From positions 1-64,000 of the forward strand of contig CANMRV010000005.1 of the NCBI GenBank assembly GCA_947500435.1: DNA of 64,000 nt. The letters run 5' to 3'. The first letter of the stretch is position 1. Every line of letters starts with the position of its first letter. Of the stretch, positions 8,604 through 16,658 are shown piece after piece. This stretch comes from an uncultured Flavobacteriaceae bacterium. Lineage in GTDB: Bacteria; Bacteroidota; Bacteroidia; Flavobacteriales; Flavobacteriaceae. The notes below the pieces were generated by a model. The model was not told where the DNA came from and made no database searches. It saw only the letters and a list, made by a program, of their open reading frames with translations. The translations under genes were made by a program, and so were the position numbers.

Positions 8604-9794
8604 ATGAACAATAATTTTAAAATGGTGGCCAAGACCTTATTTGGTTTTGAGGAGATTTTAGCAAAGGAAATCCGCAATTTAGGCGGCGGAAATGTGGTTG
8701 AGGGAGTACGTAGTGTTTCCTTTGATGGAGATATCGGTTTTATGTATAAAGCTAATTTGTGTTTGCGAACAGCTATCAAAATTATAAAACCGATTCATTC
8801 CTTTTCAGTTCGTAATGAGAACGAATTGTACAAGAGTATTTATCGCATGGACTGGAGTGAATACCTAACGGTGGACACAACTTTTGCAATTGATACTACA
8901 GTGAAATCAGACAACTTCACACATTCACTATATGTTTCCCAAAAAGTAAAAGATGCGATTGTAGATAAATTTAGGGATACTGAAGGAGAAAGACCTAGCG
9001 TAGATGTGAAGCATCCTGATTTACGAATCAATATCCATATACAAAAAGACCATTGTAATGTTTCTTTAGATAGCTCAGGTAGGTCTTTACATCAAAGAGG
9101 ATATCGTGTTTCAACAAACATAGCACCTATAAATGAAGTATTAGCGGCTGGATTGTTATTATTAAGTGGATGGGATGGTCAATGTGATTTTATGGACCCC
9201 ATGTGTGGCAGTGGTACGATGCTGACCGAGGCCGCAATGATTGCCTGTAATATTCCTGTAAATATCAATAGAAAAGAATTCGCTTTTGAAAAATGGGATG
9301 ATTTTGACGAGGAATTATTTGGAAAAATAGTAGAAAGTCAACTCAAAAAAACCAGAGAATTTCATCATAAAATAATAGGCTATGACAAGGCGCCATCTGC
9401 CGTGCGGAAGGCTGGCGAGAATATTGAAAGTGCTAACCTTTCAGATTATATAATTGTAGAGCGAAAGAATTTTTTCGATACGAAAAAACCAATGGAGGGA
9501 AAACTACATATGGTTTTCAATCCGCCCTACGGAGAGCGTTTAGATCGTTCTGAGTTAGATTCTGATTTTGATGTTGAAGCTTTTTACGCGGATATTGGTG
9601 ATACCTTGAAACAAGAATATCCGGGAACGGATGCTTGGTTTATTACTTCAAACTTAGAAGCCCTAAAATTCGTCGGATTACGTCCTTCACGAAAAATCAA
9701 AGTTTTTAATAGTCAATTAGAATCACGTTTGGTAAAATATGTAATGTATGAAGGAAGTAAAAAGGCAAAATTTCAGAACAAGGAAAGTGATTAA
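8604..9794 (+). CDS. rlmL: THUMP-domain 23S rRNA guanine-N2 methyltransferase (RlmL type)
   Basis: A 396-residue SAM-dependent RNA methyltransferase. An N-terminal ferredoxin-like/THUMP region (about 1-160) is followed by a Rossmann methyltransferase domain with motif I DPMCGSGT and the catalytic NPPYGE. The family methylates guanine N2 in 23S rRNA (E. coli G2445). The length equals the RlmL half alone; the RlmK half fused in gamma-proteobacteria is absent, as usual in Bacteroidota. It ends two bases from the convergent DUF6048 gene. Confidence 0.9.
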   Translation: MNNNFKMVAKTLFGFEEILAKEIRNLGGGNVVEGVRSVSFDGDIGFMYKANLCLRTAIKIIKPIHSFSVRNENELYKSIYRMDWSEYLTVDTTFAIDTTVKSDNFTHSLYVSQKVKDAIVDKFRDTEGERPSVDVKHPDLRINIHIQKDHCNVSLDSSGRSLHQRGYRVSTNIAPINEVLAAGLLLLSGWDGQCDFMDPMCGSGTMLTEAAMIACNIPVNINRKEFAFEKWDDFDEELFGKIVESQLKKTREFHHKIIGYDKAPSAVRKAGENIESANLSDYIIVERKNFFDTKKPMEGKLHMVFNPPYGERLDRSELDSDFDVEAFYADIGDTLKQEYPGTDAWFITSNLEALKFVGLRPSRKIKVFNSQLESRLVKYVMYEGSKKAKFQNKESD

Positions 9795-9796
9795 TA

Positions 9797-10582
9797 CTAA
9801 TTCTCGATTCCTTCTTCTATTGGTTGAGGAGCTTCCTCATCTTCTTGTGGCTTTTTCGCTTTTTTGTAAAGTGGAAGGAAGTAGGAAATAGAGAAATTGT
9901 AGCCTATTCCAAATATACTATTGTCCGTCACTTTATTGAAACCAGGAATAAAAAGGTTTGAGAATTCGCCTTCTTCAAGTTTTTTATTTGGATTTGGTAC
10001 TAATGCACCTAATCGTACACTTGCCCCTAAGTAGATATTCGCGAACAATTCAGCTTTTATTCCCAAAACAGCTTCTACCCATGTCGCGGTTCTACTTTCA
10101 AGCTCTATAGGAGCACTACCGCTTTCTTGAAATCCATCAGGACTCCAATAGCGATTGCTGTCAAAGATTTGATAATTGTTTATCGTGTGATTGAAAGTGC
10201 TAAATGCAACACGAGCTCCTGCATAAATCATATTTTGCTCACCATACCAATTGGCATAGGTGTTATAGTCAAAGCCCACTTTGATATAACTTCCAGATGT
10301 GGTAAAGTTATATGCATCTTCTTGGCGCGTTCGCTTTTCATTTCCGAGTTCCGCAGCTAAGTAATATTTAAGACTTAGTCTGTAATCTCCAACAAATTCA
10401 ATTCCTGTGTATTCTTCTTCAAAAAATGAAATAGTTGGCCTGCTTAAATCAACTCCAATGCGAAGACCATAGGGCTGTTTGTATACAACAGTATCTTTTG
10501 GTTTTGTGTCAATTGGTTTGCTTTGGGCGTTTCCTAAAAAGAAACAAAAGGCAAAGCAGGTGCTAATGAAATACTTTAACAT
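9797..10582 (-). CDS. DUF6048-like outer-membrane beta-barrel protein
   Basis: A 261-residue protein with a signal peptide (about 1-19, ending GNAQ) and a barrel-like pattern of alternating residues, aromatic girdles and turns. It matches the flavobacterial DUF6048 family, whose function is unknown. It is the last gene of a run rlmD-DUF6452-DUF6048 and overlaps DUF6452 by 20 bases, so translation is probably coupled. The C-terminus is acidic and proline-rich instead of ending in a strand. Confidence 0.78.
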   Translation of the reverse strand: MLKYFISTCFAFCFFLGNAQSKPIDTKPKDTVVYKQPYGLRIGVDLSRPTISFFEEEYTGIEFVGDYRLSLKYYLAAELGNEKRTRQEDAYNFTTSGSYIKVGFDYNTYANWYGEQNMIYAGARVAFSTFNHTINNYQIFDSNRYWSPDGFQESGSAPIELESRTATWVEAVLGIKAELFANIYLGASVRLGALVPNPNKKLEEGEFSNLFIPGFNKVTDNSIFGIGYNFSISYFLPLYKKAKKPQEDEEAPQPIEEGIEN

Positions 10583-11075
10583 GGGCAGTTGTTTCTTCTG
10601 TTTCTAATCGTACGGTTGTCTTTACTATTTCTAAGCTTTGAATCCAGTTTTCAGGAGCAGTGGTAAAATTTGAATTTAAATTTTCATAGTTAACGATAAA
10701 GCCACAGGCTCTAGAGACAAATTCTTGTTTTGTTTCATAGGTAAACCCTAGAGCATCAACGTTACCCGTCTCAGCCCCGTTTTCGTCATCGGCGGAATCT
10801 GTTATAAAGGTAAATTCTGTCAATGCTTCAATTGTTTTTAATGGGATACTTATTGAATCGAGTGAAGTTCGATCACCAAAGGTGTCGACGGGAAAACCAT
10901 TCCCCACTCCGACGACGCGGAGTCCAGGAACCGCCTTAAACTCCGTGGGGTTTTCGGCATCATAAAAGCGAACGATTAAGAGCGGTGTATCGCCATCGAC
11001 GCAAATGTCATCTTTTTCACAGGCAGAGAAAAAAATGCACAAAAGAATGAGGAAAGCTATTAGAATTCTACTCAT
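10563..11075 (-). CDS. DUF6452-like lipoprotein
   Basis: A 170-residue lipoprotein; the lipobox is FFSAC with the modified Cys at residue 19. It continues with the conserved EKDDICVDGDTPLL start typical of the DUF6452 family found in Flavobacteriaceae, always near DUF6048 and an RNA methylase. The function is unknown; an outer-membrane partner of the DUF6048 barrel is a reasonable inference from linkage. It starts five bases downstream of rlmD. Confidence 0.78.
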   Translation of the reverse strand: MSRILIAFLILLCIFFSACEKDDICVDGDTPLLIVRFYDAENPTEFKAVPGLRVVGVGNGFPVDTFGDRTSLDSISIPLKTIEALTEFTFITDSADDENGAETGNVDALGFTYETKQEFVSRACGFIVNYENLNSNFTTAPENWIQSLEIVKTTVRLETEETTAHVKVFH

Positions 11076-11079
11076 GGGC

Positions 11080-12489
11080 TTATAACTTTTCTAAAAGTAC
11101 AATATTTTCAACGTGGTGAGTTTGCGGAAACATATCTACAGGCTGCACCTTGGTGACCTTATAGATTTCTTTCATCAATTCTAAATCCCTTGCTTGTGTA
11201 GCGCTGTTGCAGCTTACATAAACTACTTTTTCAGGGGAGATATTCAATATTTGTTGTACCACGTCTTTGTGCATACCATCTCTTGGCGGGTCCGTAATAA
11301 TAATGTCCGGTATGCCATGAGCAGCTATAAATTCTTGGTTGAAAACGTTTTTCATATCTCCTACATAGAAATCTACGTTTTTGATGTTGTTATTTTCAGC
11401 GTTTGCTTTGGCATCTGTAATCGCTTCCGGTACAGATTCTATGCCAACAACTCTTTTAGCTTTCTTAGCTACGAACTGTGCGATAGTGCCAGTGCCTGTA
11501 TATAGGTCGTAGACGAGTTCTTCACCTGTTAATCCTGCAAAATCACGTGTAATTTTATAAAGTTCGTAGGCTTGTTCAGAATTGGTTTGGTAAAACGATT
11601 TTGCGTTTATCTTGAATTTCAGACCTTCCATCTCCTCAAAAATATGGTCCCTGCCTGAATGACAAATCACTTCTTGGTCGTAAATAGTGTCGTTTTGCTT
11701 CGGATTAATAACAAAAAGCAAAGCAGTAATTTCAGGAAAGATCTTCTGTAAATGGTTCAGGAGCAGATTGCGTTTTTCTTGGTCGTTTTCGAAAAACTGA
11801 ACCAACACCATAATTTCGCCAATAGAAGAAGTTCTTATCATTAAAGTACGAAGTTCACCATGTTGATTTCTAGGATTAAAAAATGAGATTCGGTTTTTAA
11901 TGGCAAAATCTTTTGTTTCCAATCTGATTGCATTCGAAGGGTCGGCTTGCAGATGACATTTTTCAATATCCAAGATTTTATCCCACATACCGGGAATATG
12001 AAATCCCAAGGCATTTTTATCTTCAAAAATAGTATCAGATTTTAATTCTTCTAAGGTCAGCCACCTACTATCTGAAAAGGAGAACTCCATTTTATTCCGA
12101 TAGAAATACTGCTTTTCAGAACCTAAAATAGTATTGACTTCTGGCAGATCTAAATGTCCGATACGTCTCAAATTATTTTCAACTTCTTTTTGTTTGAAAA
12201 ACAACTGGTGCTCGTAGCCCATGTGCTGCCATTTACAACCTCCACAGGTTCCGAAGTGTTGGCATTCGGGAGTAACACGTTTGTCTGAGAGAGAATGAAA
12301 ATGTGTTGCTTTGCCCTCGAAATAACTTTTTCGTTTCTTGGTAGTTTGAACATCAACAATATCACCAGGAACAGTGTTCGTCATGAAAATTACCCTCCCG
12401 TCGGGCGCCTTACCAATGGTTTTACCTTTGGCTCCCGCATCAATGACTTCAACATTTTCAAAAACTTGTCTTCTGTTCTTTTTACGCAT
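11080..12489 (-). CDS. rlmD: 23S rRNA uracil-C5 methyltransferase (RlmD/RumA type)
   Basis: A 469-residue enzyme that methylates a uridine at C5 in 23S rRNA. An N-terminal TRAM domain spans about 8-65. A [4Fe-4S]-type cluster follows (CQHFGTCGGCKW plus a later Cys in EKCHL). The C-terminal methyltransferase carries DLYTGTGT (SAM), DPPRDGM, and the catalytic nucleophile in YVSCN. All key residues are present. It heads a three-gene run with two lipoprotein/barrel genes and is divergent from the ECF sigma gene, separated by 117 bases. Confidence 0.92.
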   Translation of the reverse strand: MRKKNRRQVFENVEVIDAGAKGKTIGKAPDGRVIFMTNTVPGDIVDVQTTKKRKSYFEGKATHFHSLSDKRVTPECQHFGTCGGCKWQHMGYEHQLFFKQKEVENNLRRIGHLDLPEVNTILGSEKQYFYRNKMEFSFSDSRWLTLEELKSDTIFEDKNALGFHIPGMWDKILDIEKCHLQADPSNAIRLETKDFAIKNRISFFNPRNQHGELRTLMIRTSSIGEIMVLVQFFENDQEKRNLLLNHLQKIFPEITALLFVINPKQNDTIYDQEVICHSGRDHIFEEMEGLKFKINAKSFYQTNSEQAYELYKITRDFAGLTGEELVYDLYTGTGTIAQFVAKKAKRVVGIESVPEAITDAKANAENNNIKNVDFYVGDMKNVFNQEFIAAHGIPDIIITDPPRDGMHKDVVQQILNISPEKVVYVSCNSATQARDLELMKEIYKVTKVQPVDMFPQTHHVENIVLLEKL

Positions 12490-12563
12490 TGGGCAAAAAT
12501 AGGAATTGGAATGTATTTATTCCCCTAACTTTAAAATGAATAACAATATTTTAAGGAAAATTT

Positions 12564-12587
12564 GAACCTTTTTGATTTTCACCCGTC
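12564..12587 (+). promoter_or_regulatory. ECF-type promoter of the sigma gene
   Basis: GAAC at 12564-12567 and CGTC at 12584-12587 are separated by exactly 16 bases, the classical layout of group IV (ECF) sigma promoters. It lies 20 bases before the ECF sigma start. Autoregulation is the usual meaning of such a site; it is inferred here. Confidence 0.65.
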
Positions 12588-12606
12588 TTCACTGTAGAAA
12601 TGTGTT

Positions 12607-13143
12607 ATGACCGACTCAGGTAAAATTTTTGATGGATTATTGGTTTTACAATATCGTTCGGGTAAAAAGAAAGCTTTGAGCCTTTTGGTGCGTAAATATC
12701 ATAACAGGCTTTGCAAACATTCGTATTGGTATACGCATGATATTGATGCTTCTAAGGATGTCGTTCAAGATTGCTGGAGTATCATCATTAATAAATTGGA
12801 TAGTCTGAAAGAACCTAATCTTTTTGGAAGCTGGGTCTTTCGAATTGTTACGAGAAAATCGTTAGACTATGTAAAAAGAAGAAAAAAGGAACTTGGCTCT
12901 TTGAATGAATATTATAGCACCCAAGAAATAGAAGAAACTAAAGTTGGCAATAACACTGATGTACGGAAGTTACGTGGAGCAATACAGGATTTGACCAAAG
13001 ACCAGCAAATCGTGCTACGATTGTTCTATACAGAAAGTTACTCTTTAAACGAAGTAAGCGAAATACTCGATATATCGATAGGAACAGTAAAATCAAGACT
13101 TTTTCACGCCAGGGAAAAGTTGAAAATGACTCTTAAAAAATAA
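12607..13143 (+). CDS. ECF-family RNA polymerase sigma factor
   Basis: A 178-residue group IV sigma factor. Region 2 spans about 25-95 (DVVQDCWSIII, FGSWVFRIVTRKSLDYV) and region 4 about 115-172 (LTKDQQIVLRLFYTESYSL, then the helix-turn-helix LDISIGTVKSRLFHAREKL). The linker is of normal size and no extra C-terminal domain is present. It is four bases from a small membrane protein gene that probably acts as its partner, and an ECF-type promoter lies in front. The signal is unknown. Confidence 0.93.
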   Translation: MTDSGKIFDGLLVLQYRSGKKKALSLLVRKYHNRLCKHSYWYTHDIDASKDVVQDCWSIIINKLDSLKEPNLFGSWVFRIVTRKSLDYVKRRKKELGSLNEYYSTQEIEETKVGNNTDVRKLRGAIQDLTKDQQIVLRLFYTESYSLNEVSEILDISIGTVKSRLFHAREKLKMTLKK

Positions 13144-13147
13144 TAGT

Positions 13148-13534
13148 ATGAAAAAACAAGAAGAAAAAATAGATGAACTGATAAAGGAAGCGTTAAGCGC
13201 TGAAGAAGCAAAGTTTTACGATGAATTAGGGGAACAGAACCTAATAGGTAAATTGGGAGAAGTTCATAAAGGAAAAACGGGATGGCTGGCATCAATTATG
13301 ACGGTTATGCATGTTATAATATTTGTAGTTTTTATTTTTTGCACGGTACGATTTTTTAATACAGATGTGACGAATGAACTTATAAAATGGGCTTCTGCTG
13401 GTTTTCTTTGCATGATTTTTATGGGGATGATGAAACTGTATATCTGGATGCAAATGGATAAGAACGATATACTTCGCGAATTAAAACGACTAGAACTTCA
13501 AGTATCTGTTTTATCACACAAAACTGATAAATGA
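13148..13534 (+). CDS. DUF6768-like membrane protein, putative partner of the ECF sigma
   Basis: 128 residues: a charged cytoplasmic N-terminus (about 1-50), two membrane helices (about 52-72 and 80-98) and a short coiled C-terminal tail with a heptad-like LKRLELQVSVL. It matches small proteins encoded directly after ECF sigma genes in Flavobacteriia (DUF6768). Co-transcription four bases behind the sigma gene and its topology suggest an anti-sigma or signal-relay role, but it lacks a recognisable ZAS zinc motif. Confidence 0.72.
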   Translation: MKKQEEKIDELIKEALSAEEAKFYDELGEQNLIGKLGEVHKGKTGWLASIMTVMHVIIFVVFIFCTVRFFNTDVTNELIKWASAGFLCMIFMGMMKLYIWMQMDKNDILRELKRLELQVSVLSHKTDK

Positions 13535-13551
13535 TTAGCTCGTCGAATAGC

Positions 13552-13583
13552 TTGATAATTAATTAAAATATTTAGTAATTTAG
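13552..13583 (+). promoter_or_regulatory. Possible promoter of rocD
   Basis: TTG (13552-13554) and TAATTTAG (13576-13583) are separated by 21 bases, close to the Bacteroidota pattern TTG-N19/20-TAnnTTTG with one mismatch in the -7 element. It would give a leader of about 110 bases before rocD. Confidence 0.45.
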
Positions 13584-13623
13584 CGGTTCTACAAGGATGA
13601 TTTCTCTCCTACGCTGAATTTTC

Positions 13624-13698
13624 ATCCCGACACCTTCGGGATTCGAAAGGAAAAAGGTACAGAAGGAATTACTGAAGTTTTATTTAAAGTAATTTTTT
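13624..13698 (+). promoter_or_regulatory. Structured leader upstream of rocD
   Basis: Two stems lie between the putative promoter and the rocD start. The first pairs ATCCCGA (13624-13630) with TCGGGAT (13636-13642). The second pairs AATTACT (13667-13673) with AGTAATT (13688-13694) and is followed by four T residues, resembling a weak attenuator-like terminator seven bases before the start codon. No known riboswitch class was recognised. Confidence 0.35.
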
Positions 13699-13701
13699 AT
13701 C

Positions 13702-14982
13702 ATGTCAGTTTTAGAAAAAATCACTTCTGAAGGTGCGATTGCATTGGAAGATAAGCACGGTGCACACAATTATCACCCGCTACCTGTTGTTTTGAGCAGA
13801 GGCGAAGGTGTATTTGTTTGGGACGTAGAAGGAAAAAAGTATTATGACTTTTTATCTGCTTATTCAGCAGTAAATCAAGGACATTGTCACCCAAAAATCG
13901 TTGGTGCAATGGTAAATCAAGCGCAAACACTAACGCTTACTTCTAGAGCATTCTACAATGATGTTTTGGGTAAGTTCGAAAAGTATGCAACTGAGACTTT
14001 TAAGTTCGATAAGTTGTTACCGATGAATACGGGGGCTGAAGCCGTGGAAACAGCATTAAAGCTTTGCCGTAAATGGGCGTATGAGAAAAAAGGAATCCCT
14101 GAAAATCAAGCTCAAATTATCGTTTGCGAAAACAACTTTCACGGTCGTACTACTACAATAATTTCCTTTTCTAACGATCCTGTAGCACGAAAGAATTTTG
14201 GTCCGTATACGGAAGGATTTCTGAAAATAGAATACGATAGCCTTCAAGCTTTGGAAGAAGCTTTGAAAAATAATTCCAATGTAGCAGGATTCTTAGTTGA
14301 ACCTATTCAAGGAGAAGCTGGGGTTTATGTTCCGTCAGAAGGTTATTTGGCAGGAGCTAAAGCGCTTTGTGAAAAACATGGTGTACTGTTTATTGCCGAT
14401 GAAGTTCAAACAGGTATCGCCCGAACAGGTCGTTTACTTGCGACTTGTGGTAATTGTTCTTGTGCTGATAAGCATTGTAGCGGAACTCCTGAAATTAAGC
14501 CAGATGTTCTTATTCTAGGAAAAGCCCTTTCCGGAGGTGCTTACCCCGTTTCCGCTGTATTGGCCAATGATGATATTATGGGGGTTATCCGACCTGGAAA
14601 TCATGGCAGTACATTTGGTGGAAACCCTATCGCAGCGGCAGTAGGAATGGCCGCTTTAGATGTTATAAAAGACGAGGAGTTGGCTCAGAATGCTTTTGAA
14701 CTAGGAGAGTTGTTCCGTTCGGAGTTACAAAAGTTTGTTGAAGGCAGCACTATTGTGAATGCTGTTCGAGGTAAAGGCCTGCTAAATGCGATTTTAATAA
14801 ATGATACTGAAGAAAGTTCGACCGCTTGGGATATCTGCATGGCCTTGAAGGAAAACGGACTCTTAGCAAAACCAACACATGGTAATATTATTCGTTTTGC
14901 ACCGCCTTTAGTAATGAACAAAGAGCAATTGTTGGATTGTGTTTCTATTATTACCAGAACACTTGAACAATTTGAAAAATAA
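13702..14982 (+). CDS. rocD: Ornithine--oxo-acid aminotransferase
   Basis: A 426-residue PLP-dependent class III aminotransferase that converts ornithine and 2-oxoglutarate to glutamate semialdehyde and glutamate. The cofactor lysine is K274 in LGKALSGG, and DEVQTG holds the PLP-nitrogen-binding aspartate. The substrate-side start YDFLSAYSAVNQGHCHP is typical of ornithine aminotransferases. Between LLATC and KPDVLILGK there is a Cys-rich insertion (C249, C252, C254, H258, C259) that ordinary family members lack. The gene stands alone, with its own leader and a terminator behind it. Confidence 0.93.
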   Translation: MSVLEKITSEGAIALEDKHGAHNYHPLPVVLSRGEGVFVWDVEGKKYYDFLSAYSAVNQGHCHPKIVGAMVNQAQTLTLTSRAFYNDVLGKFEKYATETFKFDKLLPMNTGAEAVETALKLCRKWAYEKKGIPENQAQIIVCENNFHGRTTTIISFSNDPVARKNFGPYTEGFLKIEYDSLQALEEALKNNSNVAGFLVEPIQGEAGVYVPSEGYLAGAKALCEKHGVLFIADEVQTGIARTGRLLATCGNCSCADKHCSGTPEIKPDVLILGKALSGGAYPVSAVLANDDIMGVIRPGNHGSTFGGNPIAAAVGMAALDVIKDEELAQNAFELGELFRSELQKFVEGSTIVNAVRGKGLLNAILINDTEESSTAWDICMALKENGLLAKPTHGNIIRFAPPLVMNKEQLLDCVSIITRTLEQFEK

Positions 14983-15001
14983 TTTTCAATTAGTGCATAT
15001 T

Positions 15002-15036
15002 AAAAAAGCCCGTAGCATATTGCCACGGGCTTTTTT
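15002..15036. terminator. Bidirectional terminator after rocD
   Basis: AAAAAAGCCCGT (15002-15013) pairs with ACGGGCTTTTTT (15025-15036). The A-run/T-run symmetry serves both rocD on the plus strand and the small membrane-protein genes converging from the right. Confidence 0.9.
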
Positions 15037-15050
15037 AATATTCAATCTGT

Positions 15051-15365
15051 TTAGAAATCTCCTCCATCGAAATTTCCAGAGGTAACGGCGGCGATAATGA
15101 AGCCGAAATATAGTATCCAGACGATAAGCATAATGGCCGCAAGACCAATTCCAATATAAGATAGAATTTTTGCCGTCTTGACGTTATCTAGGTTCATATA
15201 AGCTTCCGAATTTTCATTGAATGCTTTTTCCGCTTTTTTGGCGTTTGATAATCCGATGAAACTGAATATAGCTCCAAATGGTCCACAGCAAAATATTGAC
15301 AATACAATTGATAAAATTCCGAAAGTCATGGCATTACTAGCGCCGGGTAGTTGTTGATTACTCAT
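15051..15365 (-). CDS. Small CCC-motif-type membrane protein
   Basis: A 104-residue protein with two hydrophobic segments (about 12-38 and 70-95) separated by a polar loop with AKKAEKAF and DNVKTAKILSYIG. The FCCG stretch and the loop repeat place it with small two-helix membrane proteins (DUF4190/CCC-motif type) common in Bacteroidota. The function is unknown. It is paralogous to the gene immediately upstream: both share an N-terminal QQ(K)LP, the loop N/GALKTAKI and helix spacing. Confidence 0.7.
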   Translation of the reverse strand: MSNQQLPGASNAMTFGILSIVLSIFCCGPFGAIFSFIGLSNAKKAEKAFNENSEAYMNLDNVKTAKILSYIGIGLAAIMLIVWILYFGFIIAAVTSGNFDGGDF

Positions 15366-15377
15366 AAATTTCTATTT

Positions 15378-15713
15378 TTAGCTCAATAATTCTTCCATTC
15401 GTTCCCTTATCAATTCCTCATCACCACTTTGCATAACATCCCAACCTACCACAGAAATTATCCAGGCGAAAAATAGGACCAAGAGAATATTTAGAATAAG
15501 TCCGATAATTGCAACTATTTTGGCTGTTTTTAATGCTCCGTAATCCGAATAGTTTTCTGGACTTTCAAGGTAAACTTTTTTCGAGCTCGAAGCTAGCACT
15601 AGTGCTACTATTGAAAGAATTAAGCCGAGTACTCCGTAGCACCAGCATAACACAATGGATGCGATGCCAAGTACTAGTATAACGGTAACATTAGGTAATT
15701 TTTGTTGTTCCAT
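15378..15713 (-). CDS. Small CCC-motif-type membrane protein, paralogue
   Basis: A 111-residue, two-helix membrane protein. Hydrophobic segments lie at about 10-42 and 66-92; the polar loop has SSKKVYLESPENYSD and ALKTAKIVAIIG, closely parallel to the neighbouring 104-residue gene, so the two arose by duplication. The C-terminus is an acidic tail. It lies between that paralogue and a DUF2752 gene, probably in one operon. Function unknown. Confidence 0.7.
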   Translation of the reverse strand: MEQQKLPNVTVILVLGIASIVLCWCYGVLGLILSIVALVLASSSKKVYLESPENYSDYGALKTAKIVAIIGLILNILLVLFFAWIISVVGWDVMQSGDEELIRERMEELLS

Positions 15714-15734
15714 AGTCTGTTAGGTTATTTGTTT

Positions 15735-16040
15735 TTAGATAAATTTTAAAATATAATTGGTCAATATCAATCCAACGCTTGCAATCAAAAGCATAATAGT
15801 GATTTTATTAATGTATTTAACTTGAAATAATTGATCGACTGCTAGAACCCCAATTAACGGAATAATAGTGAAAATTGCAGGATAGATTTCCCAGGCCGCT
15901 GAAAAATCTCCTCTCAATAAAAATGCGGCCGACCGCTGTAATCCACACCCAGGGCAGTCAAGGCCCCATATCGTCTTCGTAAAACAAGGAAGCATATAAT
16001 CTTCGATACTTAAAGTTAAAAGTATTACGACTATTTTCAT
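15735..16040 (-). CDS. DUF2752 small membrane protein
   Basis: A 101-residue protein with three hydrophobic helices and the family signature WGLDCPGCGLQRS (about residues 26-38), which defines DUF2752. Members are small membrane proteins of unknown function, often beside other small two-helix proteins as here. An in-frame TTG at 16043 precedes the ATG at 16040; the ATG is preferred. First gene of the three-gene minus-strand run. Confidence 0.82.
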   Translation of the reverse strand: MKIVVILLTLSIEDYMLPCFTKTIWGLDCPGCGLQRSAAFLLRGDFSAAWEIYPAIFTIIPLIGVLAVDQLFQVKYINKITIMLLIASVGLILTNYILKFI

Positions 16041-16100
16041 CAAGCAAACTGGTTTATCCTCCGAAAAATACCATTATTTTTATGGAATCAAAACAAATTC

Positions 16101-16643
16101 ATGACTGTTTTTCAAATTGGAGATTCCGTTGAAACCATAGATGATATCATTAAAGGTTTCGTAACTGGAATTAAGGGCACAGAAATTACTATTGAGACGG
16201 ATGAGGGTTTCCCTATGGTATATTCAGCTTCTGACTTGGTAAAAGTCAAAGGTTCGTTTAAAGTTAGCAATTATGAGATAGCTCAAATAAAGTCGGAAAA
16301 GGAACTTCCCAAGAAAAGGAAAGCAGCTGCAGTAAAACCCAAAGAAAGAAATGCGCCGAAAATGGAAGTTGATCTCCATTTACATCAAATAACTACCACG
16401 GAAAGGGGAATGAATAGTCACGATAAATTGAACTTGCAATTAGAAACTGCAAAGCGTCAACTTGAATTTGCCATGCGTAAACGTATTCAAAAAGTAGTTT
16501 TTATTCACGGCGTTGGAGAGGGTGTGCTAAAAGAGGAATTAAAGTACCTTTTCGGTAGATACGAAAATGTAAAATATTATGACGCGGACTATCAAAAATA
16601 TGGACTAGGAGCTACAGAAGTATATATCTATCAGAATACCTAG
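16101..16643 (+). CDS. Smr-domain protein (DUF2027-type N-terminus)
   Basis: A 180-residue protein. Residues about 1-60 form a small beta-barrel with MTVFQIGDSVETIDD, as in DUF2027 proteins. A basic linker (about 70-90) is followed by a C-terminal Smr domain (about 92-180) with EVDLHLHQ and HGVGEGVLKEEL, the motifs linked to nicking or RNA endonuclease activity. It lacks the MutS ATPase and so is not MutS2. The cellular substrate is unknown. It is encoded alone, divergent from the DUF2752 gene. Confidence 0.85.
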   Translation: MTVFQIGDSVETIDDIIKGFVTGIKGTEITIETDEGFPMVYSASDLVKVKGSFKVSNYEIAQIKSEKELPKKRKAAAVKPKERNAPKMEVDLHLHQITTTERGMNSHDKLNLQLETAKRQLEFAMRKRIQKVVFIHGVGEGVLKEELKYLFGRYENVKYYDADYQKYGLGATEVYIYQNT

Positions 16644-16658
16644 AGCTACACTAGATAA

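Noticed and set aside
13624..13642. Hairpin as terminator of the DUF6768 gene
   Set aside because: No T-run follows and it lies after the predicted rocD promoter, so it is treated as part of the rocD leader.
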